Of a stretch of 64,000 nucleotides of DNA, positions 9,735 through 22,200 are shown piece by piece; the stretch's first letter is position 1; every line of letters begins with the position of its first letter. The translations under genes were made by a program, and so were the position numbers. The stretch is from positions 8,990,001 through 9,054,000 of the forward strand of contig JBITNC010000002.1 of assembly GCA_050084985.1 (NCBI GenBank), written 5' to 3'. The notes under the pieces are model-generated. The model was not told the origin of the DNA and searched no databases. It worked only from the letters and a program-made list of their open reading frames with translations. Source of the DNA: Nageia nagi (lineage: Eukaryota > Pinophyta).

Positions 9735-10258
9735 TGTTAGAATTTGTAATGAAATATTGTGAATATCTAAACTCCTTGTAAATTCAATTAATCACTTAAG
9801 TGTATGTAGATACCTTAAGAGATTAATAGAATTCTTTAATATGTAGACTTTGACTTTACCAAAGTGGTTAGTTGGTAGGTTGAAGTTTGGTGATACATTT
9901 AATGTAACCCTAACCTTACCCTTGGGTTAAAGGAAGGTTAGGGAGGTGCTCTAAAGCTATAAATAGAGGGCCTCTCCTCTTGTAACATATCTAAGTTTTG
10001 AGTAAGATTACTCTACTTGGTTGTGTAGGAGAGAGCTAGAGAATAGTTGTAAGAGAGACATATCAAGAGAATAAGAGAACTAGTTGTGGATGTACTCCCA
10101 AGGAGGGAGGAACCACATTATATTGGTGTCATATTATGTGAATGATGTTCTTAGAATTATAGATGTGTTATCTTGAGTGATTATGTTATCTTGTGTACAC
10201 TTGAGTTTCCTAGTCTAAGGTCCTAAAGGATTTGTTTAGATCTAGTTCAAATCCTTCA
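9735..10258 (+). repeat. 3' LTR of element B
   Basis: 524 bp, nearly identical to 1966-2489. I count three substitutions: one inside the U3 inverted repeat and two in the stretch that reads ACTCCCAAGGAGG here. Confidence 0.96.
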
Positions 10259-10263
10259 AACCA
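10259..10263. repeat. Target site duplication, right copy (element B)
   Basis: AACCA, identical to 1961-1965. Element A sequence resumes from here. Confidence 0.95.
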
Positions 10264-12732
10264 GTTCTCCTTGGGTAGCAATATACTCTCATAAGAAGAA
10301 GTACTAGCTATTTTTCAAGGTTCTGACATTTATTGAATCAACCAAATTATTAATATTGATTAGGTTTCAAGTTATCCTCTTAGGTTATCAGGATAATCCT
10401 TGAATGGATGTGCAGACATGTGGTATCACTACACACATGCATGTCCATCTAATAGAGTTATGTGCATACCAATAGAGAACTTAGGGGTAATTGAGAAGTA
10501 TGAACTTTTCACCACTTAAATCATTGAACTTAAAGGCTCCAATCCACCTATCTTCACCTCATGGCTTCCCAAACAAGTCATGTTGCAGAATGCATGTGTA
10601 GATGTGTTCATTTTAAGGGGTTGCTCATATCAATGTTTGCATTTTTTTTACATAAGTAAATAAAGTAAAAAACAAAACATGAAGTAAAGAGCATAAACAA
10701 AACATCATCTATTCAATTTGAAACCTAAGTGTCTAATGGGTTACTTTGAAAAAAAATGAGGCAACAATGATTCAAGTTACAAACATGCATCATTCCATAA
10801 CTTAAGTAATAAATATGCACCATTCATAACTTAAAAAAAAAATCAAGTAATAAATATGCATCATTCATAAGTTAAAAAAAGATATGCACCATTCCTATAA
10901 TTTGCACAAGTTTATTAACTTTGCAAGAAAAAATGGTAAATACTTAAGCATAAGCATTCATTAATTCCATAATTTGCATAAGTTAACTTTGCATAAAGGA
11001 TAAATACTTAGGCATAAGCATGCATAAAAAAATTTAGTTAACTTTGCATAAGGATAAACATGCCATAATTTGTACAAGTCTATTAACTTTGCATTAAGAA
11101 AATACTTAGCATGCATCAATCTTGTAACTTAAAGAATTAAGTATGCATTATTACTTTAAATATTAAGTAATAAGCATCCATCATTTGTACATAAGAACAA
11201 GTCCATTCATAAGGAATTTAAAGTAAATACTTAAGATACATGCACATAATTCTAAGTGTTAGGTATGCATTATTTGCACAAGTTAACTTTGCAAAAAAAT
11301 ATAAATTCTTTATAAGACATAAATGCCATTGCAAAACAGAAATTATCCCAAGCAATAATTATTCCTCCTTTGCTTTCAATTTAAATATTATTCTTTTCCA
11401 AAAAAAAATGATAGCAAAGCATTAAATATTAATTATGATTACCTGTCTACTTAAAGCTTAGTGGTAACCCTTACTTCACTCTAAGTCAGGCTCATAAAGA
11501 ATGGTAAGTAAAAAATGGCCTTAAATTTAATTTGTAAGAAACCACCCATGAAATGAGAAAAAAGGTTAAATCAAAGGAAAAAGAAGAGATGAATAGAAGT
11601 GAGTTGAGCATTGAGCCACACATCAGGGATAGAGCCCACTAAAGAGCCACACTAGAGGTAGGAGATGAGAAGAGGGCATGAATATGTGAGGAGGAGAGGG
11701 TCAATATGAGGAGGAAAGGGTCACAGAGTTGAGCCAAGAAAGGGCCACGAAGAAGAGAAACTACTGGATGGAGCAGTTAAGGTAGGTTGCAGAGGTGAAA
11801 AAAAAGCTCCATGTGAGGAGGAGAGGAAGAGGGACCTCAAAGGAGGGGCTTTGGTGGTGCATAAGGAGAGATCAGAGTGGGTGGAAGGGCCACAAGCACC
11901 CAACCAAAAAAGACTTAAGATCAGGCACAACGAGGAGAGATATGCCTTAGCAAGGAGAAGAAATGATTGAAAAGGTGGTTGTAGATAGCATTTTACATTT
12001 TACAACATATGCCAACTAACGATAACAAATGGAGCTCTAGTGAGCAGAGGCCACCAACATAGTTTATAATGCACAGAAGGAGTAATGTGTAGCCCCAAGA
12101 ATTCACGCACATAGTTAGAGGGTGACTTACGACATGAGAGGGACTCCAATGGTGGTGTTGAGAGGGAGAGGCCAAGAGTTGGCCATTGCCTAGCAATGGT
12201 TGACTCCCCTCCCTTAGCTTCCACAAAAAATGTTATTTTAATGGGAATTTTATTTTTTTACTTTATTTTCTTTAGTTTATATTTACTTTTATAGTAAAAA
12301 GGTAAATATTGAAAATATTTTACCCTTATTTATTGAAAAGATTAAAAAATATAGGAGTTTATCCCTCACAATATTTTTAGATGAACTTTAGTAAAAAAAT
12401 TGCAAATACTTTTCTTTTTTTTTCTCACAAGAAATTGCAAATTATAACACATTATTGTTATACCTTAAGCAATCTTTAAAAAAATGCAATTAACAAAATA
12501 ATGTTAGTAAAAGATTGCATAATAATACTATGTAGACATATTTACTATTTTAAAAAAATGTAACTAAAAAACTAATGTTAGTATTAACAATGAAATAATC
12601 TAAGAACAAAAAATTTGAGGAAGTTATACCTTCTCTTGAATTTACCTCACAAGAGTGAAGGTTGACTTCCAAAGATAAAGCCTCCAAGAATGTTGAAGAG
12701 GAGCCTTCAACCTGAGCGCTTTGATACCAATT
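10264..12732 (-). other. Long leader of element A
   Basis: Noncoding leader of A between its PBS and the B insertion. Near 10380-10620 it matches (reverse-complemented) the conserved leader block of B and C. 10640-11420 is rich in short ATGCAT, ACTTAA and GCAAAGTTA-type words, as in C at 51000-51440. 11600-12230 is GC-richer and, on the minus strand, pyrimidine-rich; I find no protein similarity in it. 12240-12640 is AT-rich. The short open frames here look fortuitous. Confidence 0.75.
12716..12729 (-). other. Primer binding site of element A
   Basis: Minus strand reads TGGTATCAAAGCGC three bases after the LTR. It carries the same G to A difference from the usual TGGTATCAGAGC as element C. 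Confidence 0.85.
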
Positions 12733-13233
12733 TGAAGGAACTAACACTAACAAGATAATTCCTAAACACCAAAGGTCACATGAAAGCTCACAATACACAT
12801 CTAATAAACTCACAAATAAGACAATCTCACAAAGTGACACAAGATGCAAGTGGTTCCTCCAACTAGGAGTACATCCACTAACTAGATCTCACTTCATTCA
12901 CAAACATGAATCTCTTACAATCCTTCTACTCTTTTCTCCTAACCATTATCCTATAGCATAACTTTACTCTACAATTGTTGTGTAATCACAAAGAGGGAGC
13001 CTTCTATTTATAAGCCAAAATCCCTCTTTGGATCATCCTTTTATCCAATGTACAAAAGCATGACATGCACATCCTTTTAACCAAGGGGCATGCTCATGAC
13101 ATGGAGTGTAGGACAAGTTACATTATCATATTCACTTAAATACTTAAGGTATCAAATGACACCCTTAAGTATTAGTGAATTTGTATAGAAGATTTAATAA
13201 AACCTTTACAATAATGGATTATACATTCCAACA
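12733..13233 (-). repeat. 5' LTR of element A
   Basis: 501 bp; on the minus strand it starts TGTTGGAATGTATAAT and ends CCTTCA. It matches the 501-bp LTRs of element C along its length, including the inverted repeat near ACTTAAGGG...TACCTTAAG and the segment before the TATA region. Confidence 0.9.
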
Positions 13234-16200
13234 ATCCTTAAAAATATGATCCCTTATTTCTTCATCTTCCATACATAGACTACATCTATTTGGCATTTGA
13301 AAACCCTTTCTTCTAAGATTTTTTATGATTGGTAATTTGTTGTGAGCTAAAACCCACATGAAAAAGGTTATTTTTAGAATAATTCCTTTGATCCATATTT
13401 TATTCCATAGTTCTTAATTCTCCATATTTTAGTTTTATGGATTTTTTCACTTTATCCTTTTCATCTTTTTCTCTTATCCACTTAGGTTGATCTTTTTTAA
13501 TTGATGATATTTTCTTTTGCCTCTAGAGTCCCATCTTAACTACCTTTAGCTAATTTTCAATATGATCAACTAGTGCCTGATTAATTACCTATTGGAATTT
13601 GTTATTATCAAAGTAATCTATTACTTTTTCTCCTTGATTTTCCATGGCCCATTTTTCTTCTTTTTTGAATTTTTTGTATTTTACCAATGATTTGCTTCTA
13701 AGCCAAGCATCCTCCTAAAAATAGATTGTATCTAATGTACCTACTTGCTAAGTAATATGCTTTTTAAAAAGATGTTTAATTTGTATTAGTCCATTCTAGA
13801 AGGGGGAACCATAAGTTGGGTTTTCAATTATGAGAATGGAATTATTGCCTTATAGATATTTATGCTGAAAAGACTTTTATCCACTCTCCATATTCTTATA
13901 TTGTTAATTTCTAAACAAGTTTTCCTCTCAAGGCTTGACTCATTTAGGCTATTTTCCTAAGATCCAATCCATCCAAAAAATTTTCCATGCACATATTCTT
14001 CTAGGTTACCAATGCTAATTTCTTTTCTTTGGTCCACCTGTCCATAAAAATATGTTAAAGATCTGATCTATTTTCTTTCTTATTAACATTAACATTTTGA
14101 ATACCATAACATTGTATATGGGTATACTAAAGAGTATGTATCTAATTCACATGAACTTCCTTGAAAATCTCAGTACCTTATCTTTCCATATTACTAGTTT
14201 ATATATGATATTTTCAAGTATATTATCATGGTATTTTATTTTCAATCTTCCTTGCAAAGGGGCCTCCCTAAGTATTTGGTTGGTAGGATATCAATTTGAC
14301 ATCCCATTATTTTGGCTAGCCTTCTCTTTTTTTTTTTTTTTTGAGTTTAGCATAAATAGTTTTATTTTTTTAGGATTAGCATTTTGATGTGTTGCCTTCT
14401 CATATAAGGTAGGGATTTTTTTTTTTAATTTATTTTGCTTCATTCATGTCATCTTGTCCTACAAGAATTGTATCATCTACAAATTGATGATGAGTAGTTG
14501 CAATACAATTTCTACATGGTATTATTTCTTTTATATGGCCTTTAGCTTTGGCCCTTTTGATATCCCTCCTAGTGTTTCTACCATGATAATGAAGAGGTAT
14601 GGAGAAAGAGGATCTCTTTTTCATAGTCCTATGCTTGATCCAAAAAACTAGCCACCTCCCATTAACTAGTATAAAGAATTTTAGTATTGATATACATTAT
14701 AAAATCCATAGCCTCAATTTTGTAGCAAAACCAAACTTATTAAGTATTTAGTCCATGAAAAACTAATTGACTCTATCATAAGCCTTCTCCATGTCCTTAT
14801 GTTAAACTCAACATAAGTATTTAACTTCAAACATAATATCCTCATAAAATCTATTATTTGCCTTCCTTGTGCAAAACCATCTTGTTATGAGGATATTATG
14901 TTTGAAAATAAATGCTTTAATCTTTCTACATTAATTTTTGTAAATATTTTGTAGACTACATTTCATAAACTTATTGGTATATAGTATTTGAATTCTTTTG
15001 CGTCTTTTGTTTTGGGTATTAATGCCAAGAAAGTTGTATTCCATTATATGAGTAGTTTTCCTTTCCTGGAGAATTATTTAACTACTCTTATCACATCTTT
15101 TCCTACAATTTTCCAATTCTATTGAAAAAACCTATTAGATATCCTATGGACTGGTGCTTTATCCTTATTCATAAAAAATAAAACATTTTAAATTTCTTCT
15201 ACATTAACCTTCTTTTTCAATTCTTCATTCTCGTTTTTATCAATTAGTTTAGATATGCATTCTAGTATGTCATTTATATTTTTTTGTTTAACTTTTGATC
15301 TAATTATAAAAGTGTTTTCTAGAAGTGCATTACTTTGATCTTGATTTCCTTATCACCATTTTTGATGTTTCCATCTAATTTCCTCACTTTTATTATTTTG
15401 TTGAAGCTTCTCCTTTTCAATGTTTTCATCTTAAGGAATTTAGTGTTCTTATCTCCTTTTTTCTAGCCATGTTATTATAGATTTTTATTTTCAATGTATC
15501 TCCTCTTATGTTAAAGTGTTGTAATATTCTTTTAAGATATGTTTTTCCTTTAGATATATTTCCTTGTCTCTTTCTTTCCACAATATTTCATGTTCAATTG
15601 CTTCTAGTTCCTGTTTAAGATTTTGCTTTCTAAATTAGACATTTTAAACACATTTTTATTCCACTACTTTAGTTTTCTTTTGACTTCATCTAGTTTCTTT
15701 GATAATCTATACATAATTGTATATTTTATCTTTTTTCCACCATTATTGAAGATTTGTTTTTTAACTAGGGTAAGACATCCATATATATTTAATTTTGAAG
15801 GGTGCTTTTTTCTTTTAGAATGGCTTCATGTTTAGTACAAGTGGTTTATGATTTGAAGATACTCTAGGTAATGATGTTAGATCACTATTTTGGTAATCTT
15901 CCATCCATTTTAAGGTAGAAAGTATTCTTTTTAATCTTCTTTGAATCATACCTATGTTACATCTTCTATTTGACTAAGTAAATTTATTCCTCTATAAATT
16001 TAAGTTTGCCAAACCTATTGAGTCTAAAAAAAACCTCAAATATTCCATAATGGCTAATAAACTTGTATTTCCTTCAAATTTATCCCTTGTATTACTATAT
16101 AAATTTGGGGCATAAATATTAGAGAGGATAAAGGAGAAGTTAGTTTCAAGACATGTTACCTTTATTGATATACATCTTCCTAAGGAGAAATGGATTTTTT

Positions 16201-16570
16201 GACTTACCACTATCTTTGAGTTCCAAAGTATCCATAGTCCTTCAAATCTACCTATGACTCCAATTAATTCTAGTTGTTCTTCATTCTAGATTTTCTTTTT
16301 GACTTCTCCCCTATCTTTGAGTTCCAAAGTATCCATAGTCCTTCAAATCTACATATGACTCCAATTAATTCTAGTTGTTCTTCATTCTAGATTTTCTTTT
16401 TGACTTCTCGAATCTTATTTACTTCAACTTTGGTTTCATGTAGTAATATTATATATGCTTTGTGTTCTCTTCTTTGATCTCTTGCAACTTTTTATTTCTC
16501 GAGTAAGTTGCATCCCCAAATATTCCAATATAGAAATTTCATTTAGACTACTTAGAGGTGCATCTTCAAC
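13234..16570 (-). pseudogene. LINE ORF2 remnant: endonuclease, RT, zf-RVT
   Basis: Minus-strand frames give an endonuclease start (FLYWNIWGCN and LLHETKVEVNKIREVKKK, about 16450-16560) and a later endonuclease segment with FSFILSNIYAPNLYSNTRDK (about 16050-16140). The reverse transcriptase has the FVDD version of the YxDD site (HHQFVDDTILVGQDDMNEAK, about 14430-14490; FVDD at 14472-14483), preceded by an IKRAKAKGHIK stretch. At the left end comes GFQMPNRCSLCMEDEE then IRDHIFKD (13240-13310), the zf-RVT pattern. The parts are in different frames with many stops. In an active element the protein would nick DNA and copy its RNA at the target. Confidence 0.8.
16211..16412. repeat. Tandem duplication, 101-bp unit, two copies
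   Basis: Copies at 16211-16311 and 16312-16412 begin TATCTTTGAGTTCCAAAG and differ at only a few bases. It lies inside the LINE endonuclease region and adds a frame change there. Confidence 0.85.
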
Positions 16571-16899
16571 CTCCACTTTGCTCCTAAGTGGTATTATATT
16601 TGTTTCCTTTATCCTTATTTATTTTTTACATATTTTCTGCAATCAACAATTCTTCTTGTGTTTCTTACAATTTTTGTTCCTAGATGGGTATTTTCTTTAT
16701 TATCTCTCCCTTTGTTATTTTTAACTTTGGTTTAACCTTCTTCTTCTTTAACCTCCTATGTTACATCCTCATTGATTTGTTGTTGTTGTAGGATTTCCTT
16801 TGTCTCTTGATTTTCTTGTTCTCCTACTTCCTTTTCTCCCATTTCTTCCTTATCATCATCATCATCTTCTTCTACCACAAATTTTTATAGCATTTTAAC

Positions 16900-18350
16900 A
16901 CCTTTTTCTTCTTCTATATGTTATGTATCTTGTACTTTAGATATTAGCTCTTCATTTTTATCTTTATCATTTATAAGTTCCTCCAAAAATATGACAGGGC
17001 TGAAAAACTATTTGCTATTAGAGATGGTGTTATTTTGGAAAGCATCTTTTTTGGAGTTTGTTTTCCTGCATTTGAATTCAAATCTTCATAATTTTCTCCA
17101 TTCTTGAATTCATGATCTTTAGAAGTTCCTTTATCCTAGATTTGTTTCCTTTTATCCTTTTCTTGATTGATATTTTTAGTGCTTCTATTTATTTATCTCC
17201 ATTGCATATTTAGCTTCCTTTGTGGTGGTTATTGCTATTTCTTCAATCTTGCTGGGTAGTCTTTTTTTCATATTTCCATATATTTTGCATATAGAGTATG
17301 CTATAGGTTTCAAATCATATGATACTTCTTGGACATGTTCTCCCTTCCTATTCTTCAAGCATATTCTAATTTATATAGGTTTTGTAACATCAATGTTTAT
17401 ACAAAACTTGGTTGAGTTGAAAGCAGTACTAGATCTTGTATATTTGTCTAAACATATGAATTCTTCTAGTATGCTTGCTATGCTTATTATGGCCTCATCA
17501 AATCAAAAATCCAAAGGAAGGTTTGGTACTATAACCCATATTGGAACCATATAAAATGATTCCTTTTTTTGGTGTAAACCCTGCATACCATTTCTTTAGG
17601 TGCAAACCATTTTTTCCAAACCACCAAGGTCCATTATCCAACATCTATTCTAAATCCTCCTGCAGGTTGAATTCAAACTTAAGAAAATCACAAGGGAGGG
17701 TTGCAAGATCTATAATATCTTTTATTAGCTAGTTATTCTTGATCATTTTTCATATATTTTTCAATATTGGTCTAGCTCCCATGAATTTTCTAATAAGGGA
17801 CAATTTCCTTGTAGATTTTATTTTTTCATATGCTTCATAAGGGATTATGATTCTAGACATACCCTTATCATATTCAACTGTCTGTATTTCTATTGGTATG
17901 CCTAGTTCAATTTTACATGGTTCATTTTCGCTTCATTCCTCCCATTATTTTCAAAGGACCCCCTCCCTAGGTAGTAGGGGGGTCTAGCAAAGATACTTAC
18001 CCTGTTTTTGCTTACATGCACTTCTACCCTTGTCATATTCGACTTTTTGTATTTCTACTAGTATGCCTAGTTCAATTTTACATGGTTCATTTTCGCTTCA
18101 TTCCTCCCATTATTTTTAGAGGACCCCCTCCCCAAGTAGTAGGGGGGAGGGGGGTTTGTCAAAGATACTTACCTATTTATGGTCACATGCACTTCCTTAT
18201 CTTGTTCTGTTTCAATTATTCCTTCATTCAACTGCTACATTCTTTTTCCTTAGCTTCGTTGTTTTGGTTATTGTATCTCTTACCAAGGTAGAAAATGCTA
18301 TGTCCAAAATTACATCCTTTGTTTTTTATTTCTTTTTCATTTTGAAAAAT
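16900..18350 (-). pseudogene. LINE ORF1 remnant (DUF4283-like)
   Basis: The minus strand at about 17540-17740 reads LDNGPWWFGKNGLHLKKW and FTPKKESFYMVPIWV, then LPLDFWFDEAI, close to the plant L1 ORF1 pattern of W/F-rich, PVWVxLPxLPLEFW. About 17290 has a degenerate CCHC (CKIYGNMKKRLPSK). Acidic low-complexity sequence occupies 16840-16980. Stops occur throughout. ORF1 proteins bind the LINE RNA. Confidence 0.65.
17866..18195. repeat. Tandem duplication, about 165-bp unit, two copies
   Basis: TATGCCTAGTTCAATTTTAC at 17897 recurs at 18062 with the same flanks (CATTATTTT, GGACCCCCTCCC, AAAGATACTTACC). The unit length is close to a multiple of three within LINE ORF1. Confidence 0.85.
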
Positions 18351-18365
18351 GCATCATCATAGATG

Positions 18366-18980
18366 TCGTTTATACATTTCTCAAATGACACAAAAATATA
18401 GATGATTTAATTGCTAAATTTGTTATTTTAACTGGTGTATATATATATATATGTATATTTCAAATAAAGATACTTAAACTTTATCTTAACTACCTAAGCT
18501 TGCACAAGTAATGTAGAACTCTTAAACGCGAGGAAGAACACTCAATTTTAAACTTTGATATCAACTATTATTAATATTGTTTTCAGTTATTTTACCATTT
18601 TAATATTGTTGCCGACCTCATCATTTAATAATAAACATATTTAATATAAATTTTAATGTTATTCTAAATTTAATAAAATTTAATACTGTACACAAAAATG
18701 CAAACACCACCACGGCATCTCCCAACCTTTACGCTCTCTTCATTTTTATTTTACAACCCTGAAAGATCCAACCCTACCTTAGTTTTTATTTGCAGTATTC
18801 CAAAGCAAGTGGAGGTGGCATGGGGAGTAGAACTTGAGACCAAACAAACTCAATAGGACTTGCTTGTACTGATTGGAATGGCCTATATATCAGCGCGCCA
18901 CTCTGGCACGCGTCCGCCTGCGAGGGGTTAGCAAGTGAATTCCCACGTCTTTCTCAAAGTTTGCTTTGCTCGGATGGCCA
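18366..18980. other. Intergenic region upstream of the UBP gene
   Basis: No coding sequence. It contains a short (TA)n run near 18438-18452, AT-rich sequence to about 18700, then a compositionally different proximal region. 18893-18930 is CpG-rich (GCGCGCC, CACGCGTCCGCC) and a G-box-like CCCACGTC sits near 18942. The last roughly 150 bases are the likely proximal promoter. Confidence 0.5.
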
Positions 18981-18988
18981 TATAAATA
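18981..18988 (+). promoter_or_regulatory. Candidate TATA box of the UBP gene
   Basis: TATAAATA, 232 bases before the chosen ATG. Transcription would start about 30 bases downstream, giving a 5' UTR of roughly 200 bases. No other TATA box is as well placed. Confidence 0.6.
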
Positions 18989-19144
18989 CAAATCAACCTG
19001 CAATGCTCCAACAATTGTGGCCACTGCAACAACGATTTTCAGGCTGAAGAATCTGAACAATTTGCGGAACCACTAAGACTCGGGAGGAAATCAATGTCCA
19101 GGTAAACCGAAACTTAAATAATTCTCTTGAAAAGGCTCAATCAG

Positions 19145-19207
19145 ATGAGTTTTCGGATCCTAGACAATAAAGATAAGGATTGGATTGTATCCGAGTTCTG
19201 GGTCTGA
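19145..19207 (+). CDS. Upstream ORF (20 codons) in the UBP 5' UTR
   Basis: ATG at 19145 opens MSFRILDNKDKDWIVSEFWV and stops at TGA 19205-19207, five bases before the main ATG at 19213. It is in another frame from the main ORF. If the transcript starts near 19010, ribosomes would meet it before the main start, so it could lower translation. A still shorter ATG-led frame (four codons with stop) lies at about 19093. No conservation data are available. Confidence 0.4.
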   Translation: MSFRILDNKDKDWIVSEFWV

Positions 19208-19212
19208 GATTT

Positions 19213-22200
19213 ATGGAGTCTGAAGTATCATCTGCATCGTCTTCTAACATGGAGAAGCCCTCCTTAGCTGAGAGCAGTGAAACGGGTGTAACAGAATGGA
19301 AGAGAAAGCCTTGCGAACACTTAGAGAAGGGCATAGATGTAGTCAATTTAGTACAGCATGTTGGTAAGGTGTCTTTGCTGCAGTGTCAGGGATGTGTTAA
19401 GAAGGAGAAGAAAGGGATGTCCAAAATCATAGGGAAGAAGTCTTCTAAGGATAATGTTGAGTGGCCTCGAACTTGGGTGTGCTTGTCTTGTTGTGCAGTG
19501 GGGTGTGGGAGTGTAGCCAGTTGTTCCGAGGGTATGGGAACTGGGCATGCCTGGCAGCATTGGCTGTATGTCTCCCATCCAATTGCAATGCAGTGTGGAG
19601 AGGATCTTTCCTGCTGGTGTTTTTCTTGTAAGGGTTTTCTGGAATTTAAGTTTGTTGAGTCTTCCGATTTGAAGGATGGCAATCAGGGTTTCGTGATGGT
19701 TGGTCCTTCTGCGAGCCCCATGCTTTTGGAAGCTCTGAGGGCTGTTCAGGAAAGGCTTGGTAAGGAGAATGCTAAATTTAGAGAGATTCAGTTAAAGGAT
19801 GCCACTGTGGAAGAGAAACCAGCAGAGGAAGTGGCAGTGGCAGGAATAGGGATTTCGGAGACAGTGGAGGATGAGGGTGTAGGTAGGCGGGTTGTCAAAG
19901 GTCTTGTAAATCTTGGCAACACTTGCTTTTTCAATTCAGTATTGCAGAATTTGCTGGCAATTCGTGTGCTCCAAGAGCATTTTAGTAGTCCAGCAGATGT
20001 GAGAGAGGGGCATCTTACTTCCTGTTTGAGAGAGCTCTATGACCGAATGATTTCCGATGGGCAGGTAGCCAAGGATGCCGGAGAAGGTAATCTGAGCTCT
20101 GTCTTTAAATTTGGTGGAAAGGGAAAGACGGTAAGGGAGAAGAGGATTGAACCTGTGGACCCTAAAGCTCTTTTTGCTGCTGTTTGTAAGGATGTTCCGA
20201 GTTTCAGGGGATATCAGCAACAGGATAGCCAAGAATTATTATTATGCTTGCTTGACCGCCTTCACACGGAGGAGTTGAATACAGGAAAGCCGCAGAGTAG
20301 CAATTCTTCGGAGATGTCTCGGAATGAAGATGAAAATACAAAGAAACATTCTTATTGTAAGGATCAAAAGGGGATTAACAATAACGAGTTTACAAGCTTT
20401 GTTTATGATGTGTTTGGGAGTGAACTATCTAGTACTGTATGCTGCACCGAGTGTGGTCATTCGTCTGTCAGTTTCGAAGCATTTCTTGATCTATCATTGC
20501 CTCTACCATTGAAACAAAAGCCACAGAAAATAGCATATTCTAACATGCAGGCTTCCTCAGGCTTGACAAAGAAACGGCCATACAAGGATTATCAAAGTAG
20601 TAAGCAACAGCAAGGGAAGGAAGGGATGAGTTTAGGTTCACTTTTTCATAAACCAGAGTTCAAAACAGAGCTATCTCTTCAGATAGAAAAAATGTCAAGC
20701 TCTTTCTCAGATAAAAGTAAATGTTCTGGAGTAGATACAATTACACCAAACATATCCAATCTTCCAGAAGATTTAGGATGGATGGACTATTTGGACACTT
20801 CAGCACAGTCTCTGAAAGTTATCAATAAGGACATTTTGTGTGCATCAGAAACTAGGGATGTTCCTGACCAAGATGGGCCTTCATCGAATGTCTCTGAAGT
20901 GGTATCCATTGACCAAGACTCTAATACTCGATCTGTATTAAATCAGAATGGTACATATTTTGAAGCAGAAACATCAAAGAGAAACTTGTTAACCAACAGT
21001 AGGGATGCTGGTGGTAACAATGGCCGGGCTATGCTATTTGTATCTGATTCTGAAGATCATATTCAGAGACGACAACCAGAGGAGCCTCTTCGAATGATTG
21101 GGGACTCAGAAGTTCTGTTGCTTCCTTACGAAGATCTCAGTACCGCAGAGGAAGAAGTTGACACAGTTGAATGTTCCCAGAAGTTGTCTTTGGTAAGCAT
21201 CGATGACAAACTTGTCCAGCACACAGGTGATGAAGCTTTATCCGGTATGTATCCTGAAACAACGTATGGAGATTTTGATGGTTTTGCAGAAATGTTTAAT
21301 GAAGAAGATACTTCTTTTTTTCAGAAATCAGAAACAGCAACTGGTGAAAGTTTTCTATTTAATGAAGAAAACAATGTAGATGATTTATGGGAGATCGATC
21401 TAGCTGATGCCTCTGAAGACTGCAAGGAAACAAGCGAAGAAAATTCTGAAGACATTCTTCCAATGTCTATTGATGGTTGTTTGACTTATTTTACAAAGGC
21501 AGAGCTTCTTGTTGGTGAGAATGGTTGGGATTGTGAAAAATGTTTTGATATTCTAAACAATTCCTGCAAGGGGTGTATGGTTGTGTCAAAACAAGATAAT
21601 AAAAACATCGAGTATAAACACATGGTGAACACAACAACAAATGAGGCAGGTGCATCTGAAGAGCAAGTGCATCTGCACTGTCAAGGGGGAAATACCAGCG
21701 TTACTGATGGAGCATTCAACACTAATTTCAGCAAAGTGACTGATAAGGATTTGTCTGTGTTCAAGAGTGATGGCATGTTGACTTTTGAAATAGATATACA
21801 TAATCATCCTCATCTGAAGAGTTTTGGTAAAAGAGGAAACTGTGATATGAATTCTATCTATTCCTTTGATCTTGCTCAAATGAATGGTAACATGTCTCAG
21901 CATGTAGCTAGGTTCATTGAGTCAGACAATAGTGATTCTCGCGAGAGTAGTTTAGAAGGCTTTCCTGGTAGAGGCAGTTGTGGTGATAATGCAACGAGGA
22001 TTGTTAATGAAGAAAAAATAATAGATAAGAAGGCTGAAGCTAGGTTAGATTGTGCCAAAGAAGGCCAAAATATACACGCTGATACCTGTAGCTCAAATGG
22101 AAAGACCAAACAAACTTGTGCGGTGTTGGCTAGATATAACTGTTTTTCCAAATATTCTATGTTTGATGCTGATAAGCAAAAAAATGAAGCTCTGAGTTCA

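Larger units (their letters stand above)
1966..10258 (+). mobile_element. Complete Ty1/copia retrotransposon B, nested in A
   Basis: An 8,293-bp element with two 524-bp LTRs that start TGTTAG and end CTTCA, a tRNA-iMet-type PBS, a polypurine tract, gag and pol domains in copia order (gag, protease, integrase, RT, RNase H), and a 5-bp target duplication. The LTRs differ at only about 3 positions by my comparison (around 2032 and 2327-2331), so the insertion is young relative to element C. It cannot encode its own transposition: gag is frameshifted near 6240, there is a stop at 7000-7002, and about 673 bp of RT including the YVDD core is missing at 8331. The leader is about 3.2 kb and contains PPR gene sequence. 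Confidence 0.96.
1674..12645 (-). other. Predicted leader intron of element A (contains nested element B)
   Basis: On the minus strand a donor-like GTGAG|GTAAA lies at 12645 and an acceptor-like TATGTAG|CAA ends at 1674, directly before the gag ATG at 1670. Without nested B the interval is about 2.67 kb, close to the 2.65 kb found in element C. The same donor and acceptor sites occur at matching places in B and C. Splicing is inferred from site conservation only. Confidence 0.5.
1..13233 (-). mobile_element. Ty1/copia retrotransposon A (partial, minus strand, hosts element B)
   Basis: Minus-strand copia element read from its 5' LTR (12733-13233) leftward through the PBS, a long leader, gag, protease and the start of integrase, where the window ends. 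It is split by element B, which sits in its leader: A sequence resumes at 10264 and continues from 1965 down to 1. Its LTR and leader closely resemble those of element C near 49-57 kb, so A and C belong to one family and B to a sister family. Coding parts have several stops and a degenerate zinc knuckle, so A is dead. Its LTR abuts LINE sequence in the middle of a zinc-binding motif at 13234, so A was inserted into that LINE. The 3' LTR and outer target duplication lie outside the window. Confidence 0.88.
13234..18365 (-). mobile_element. L1-type LINE relic, minus strand, interrupted by element A
   Basis: From right to left on the minus strand: an ORF1 with a DUF4283-like domain and a degenerate zinc knuckle, an ORF2 with apurinic endonuclease, reverse transcriptase and, at the left end, the start of a zf-RVT motif. 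The left boundary is not natural: the motif is cut by the start of copia A at 13233/13234, and the remainder should lie beyond the left edge of the window. The right end is approximate; no target duplication was seen. The whole is full of stops and internal tandem duplications, so it is old. Confidence 0.8.

Noticed and set aside
11721-12226. Several 69-77-codon minus-strand frames in A's leader
   Set aside because: They are pyrimidine-rich, have no recognisable domain, and do not align with equivalent frames in B or C.
19180-19212. A longer UBP N-terminus beginning at 19180
   Set aside because: Codon 19180 is TTG, not ATG, and an in-frame TAA lies just upstream at 19174; the first ATG is at 19213.
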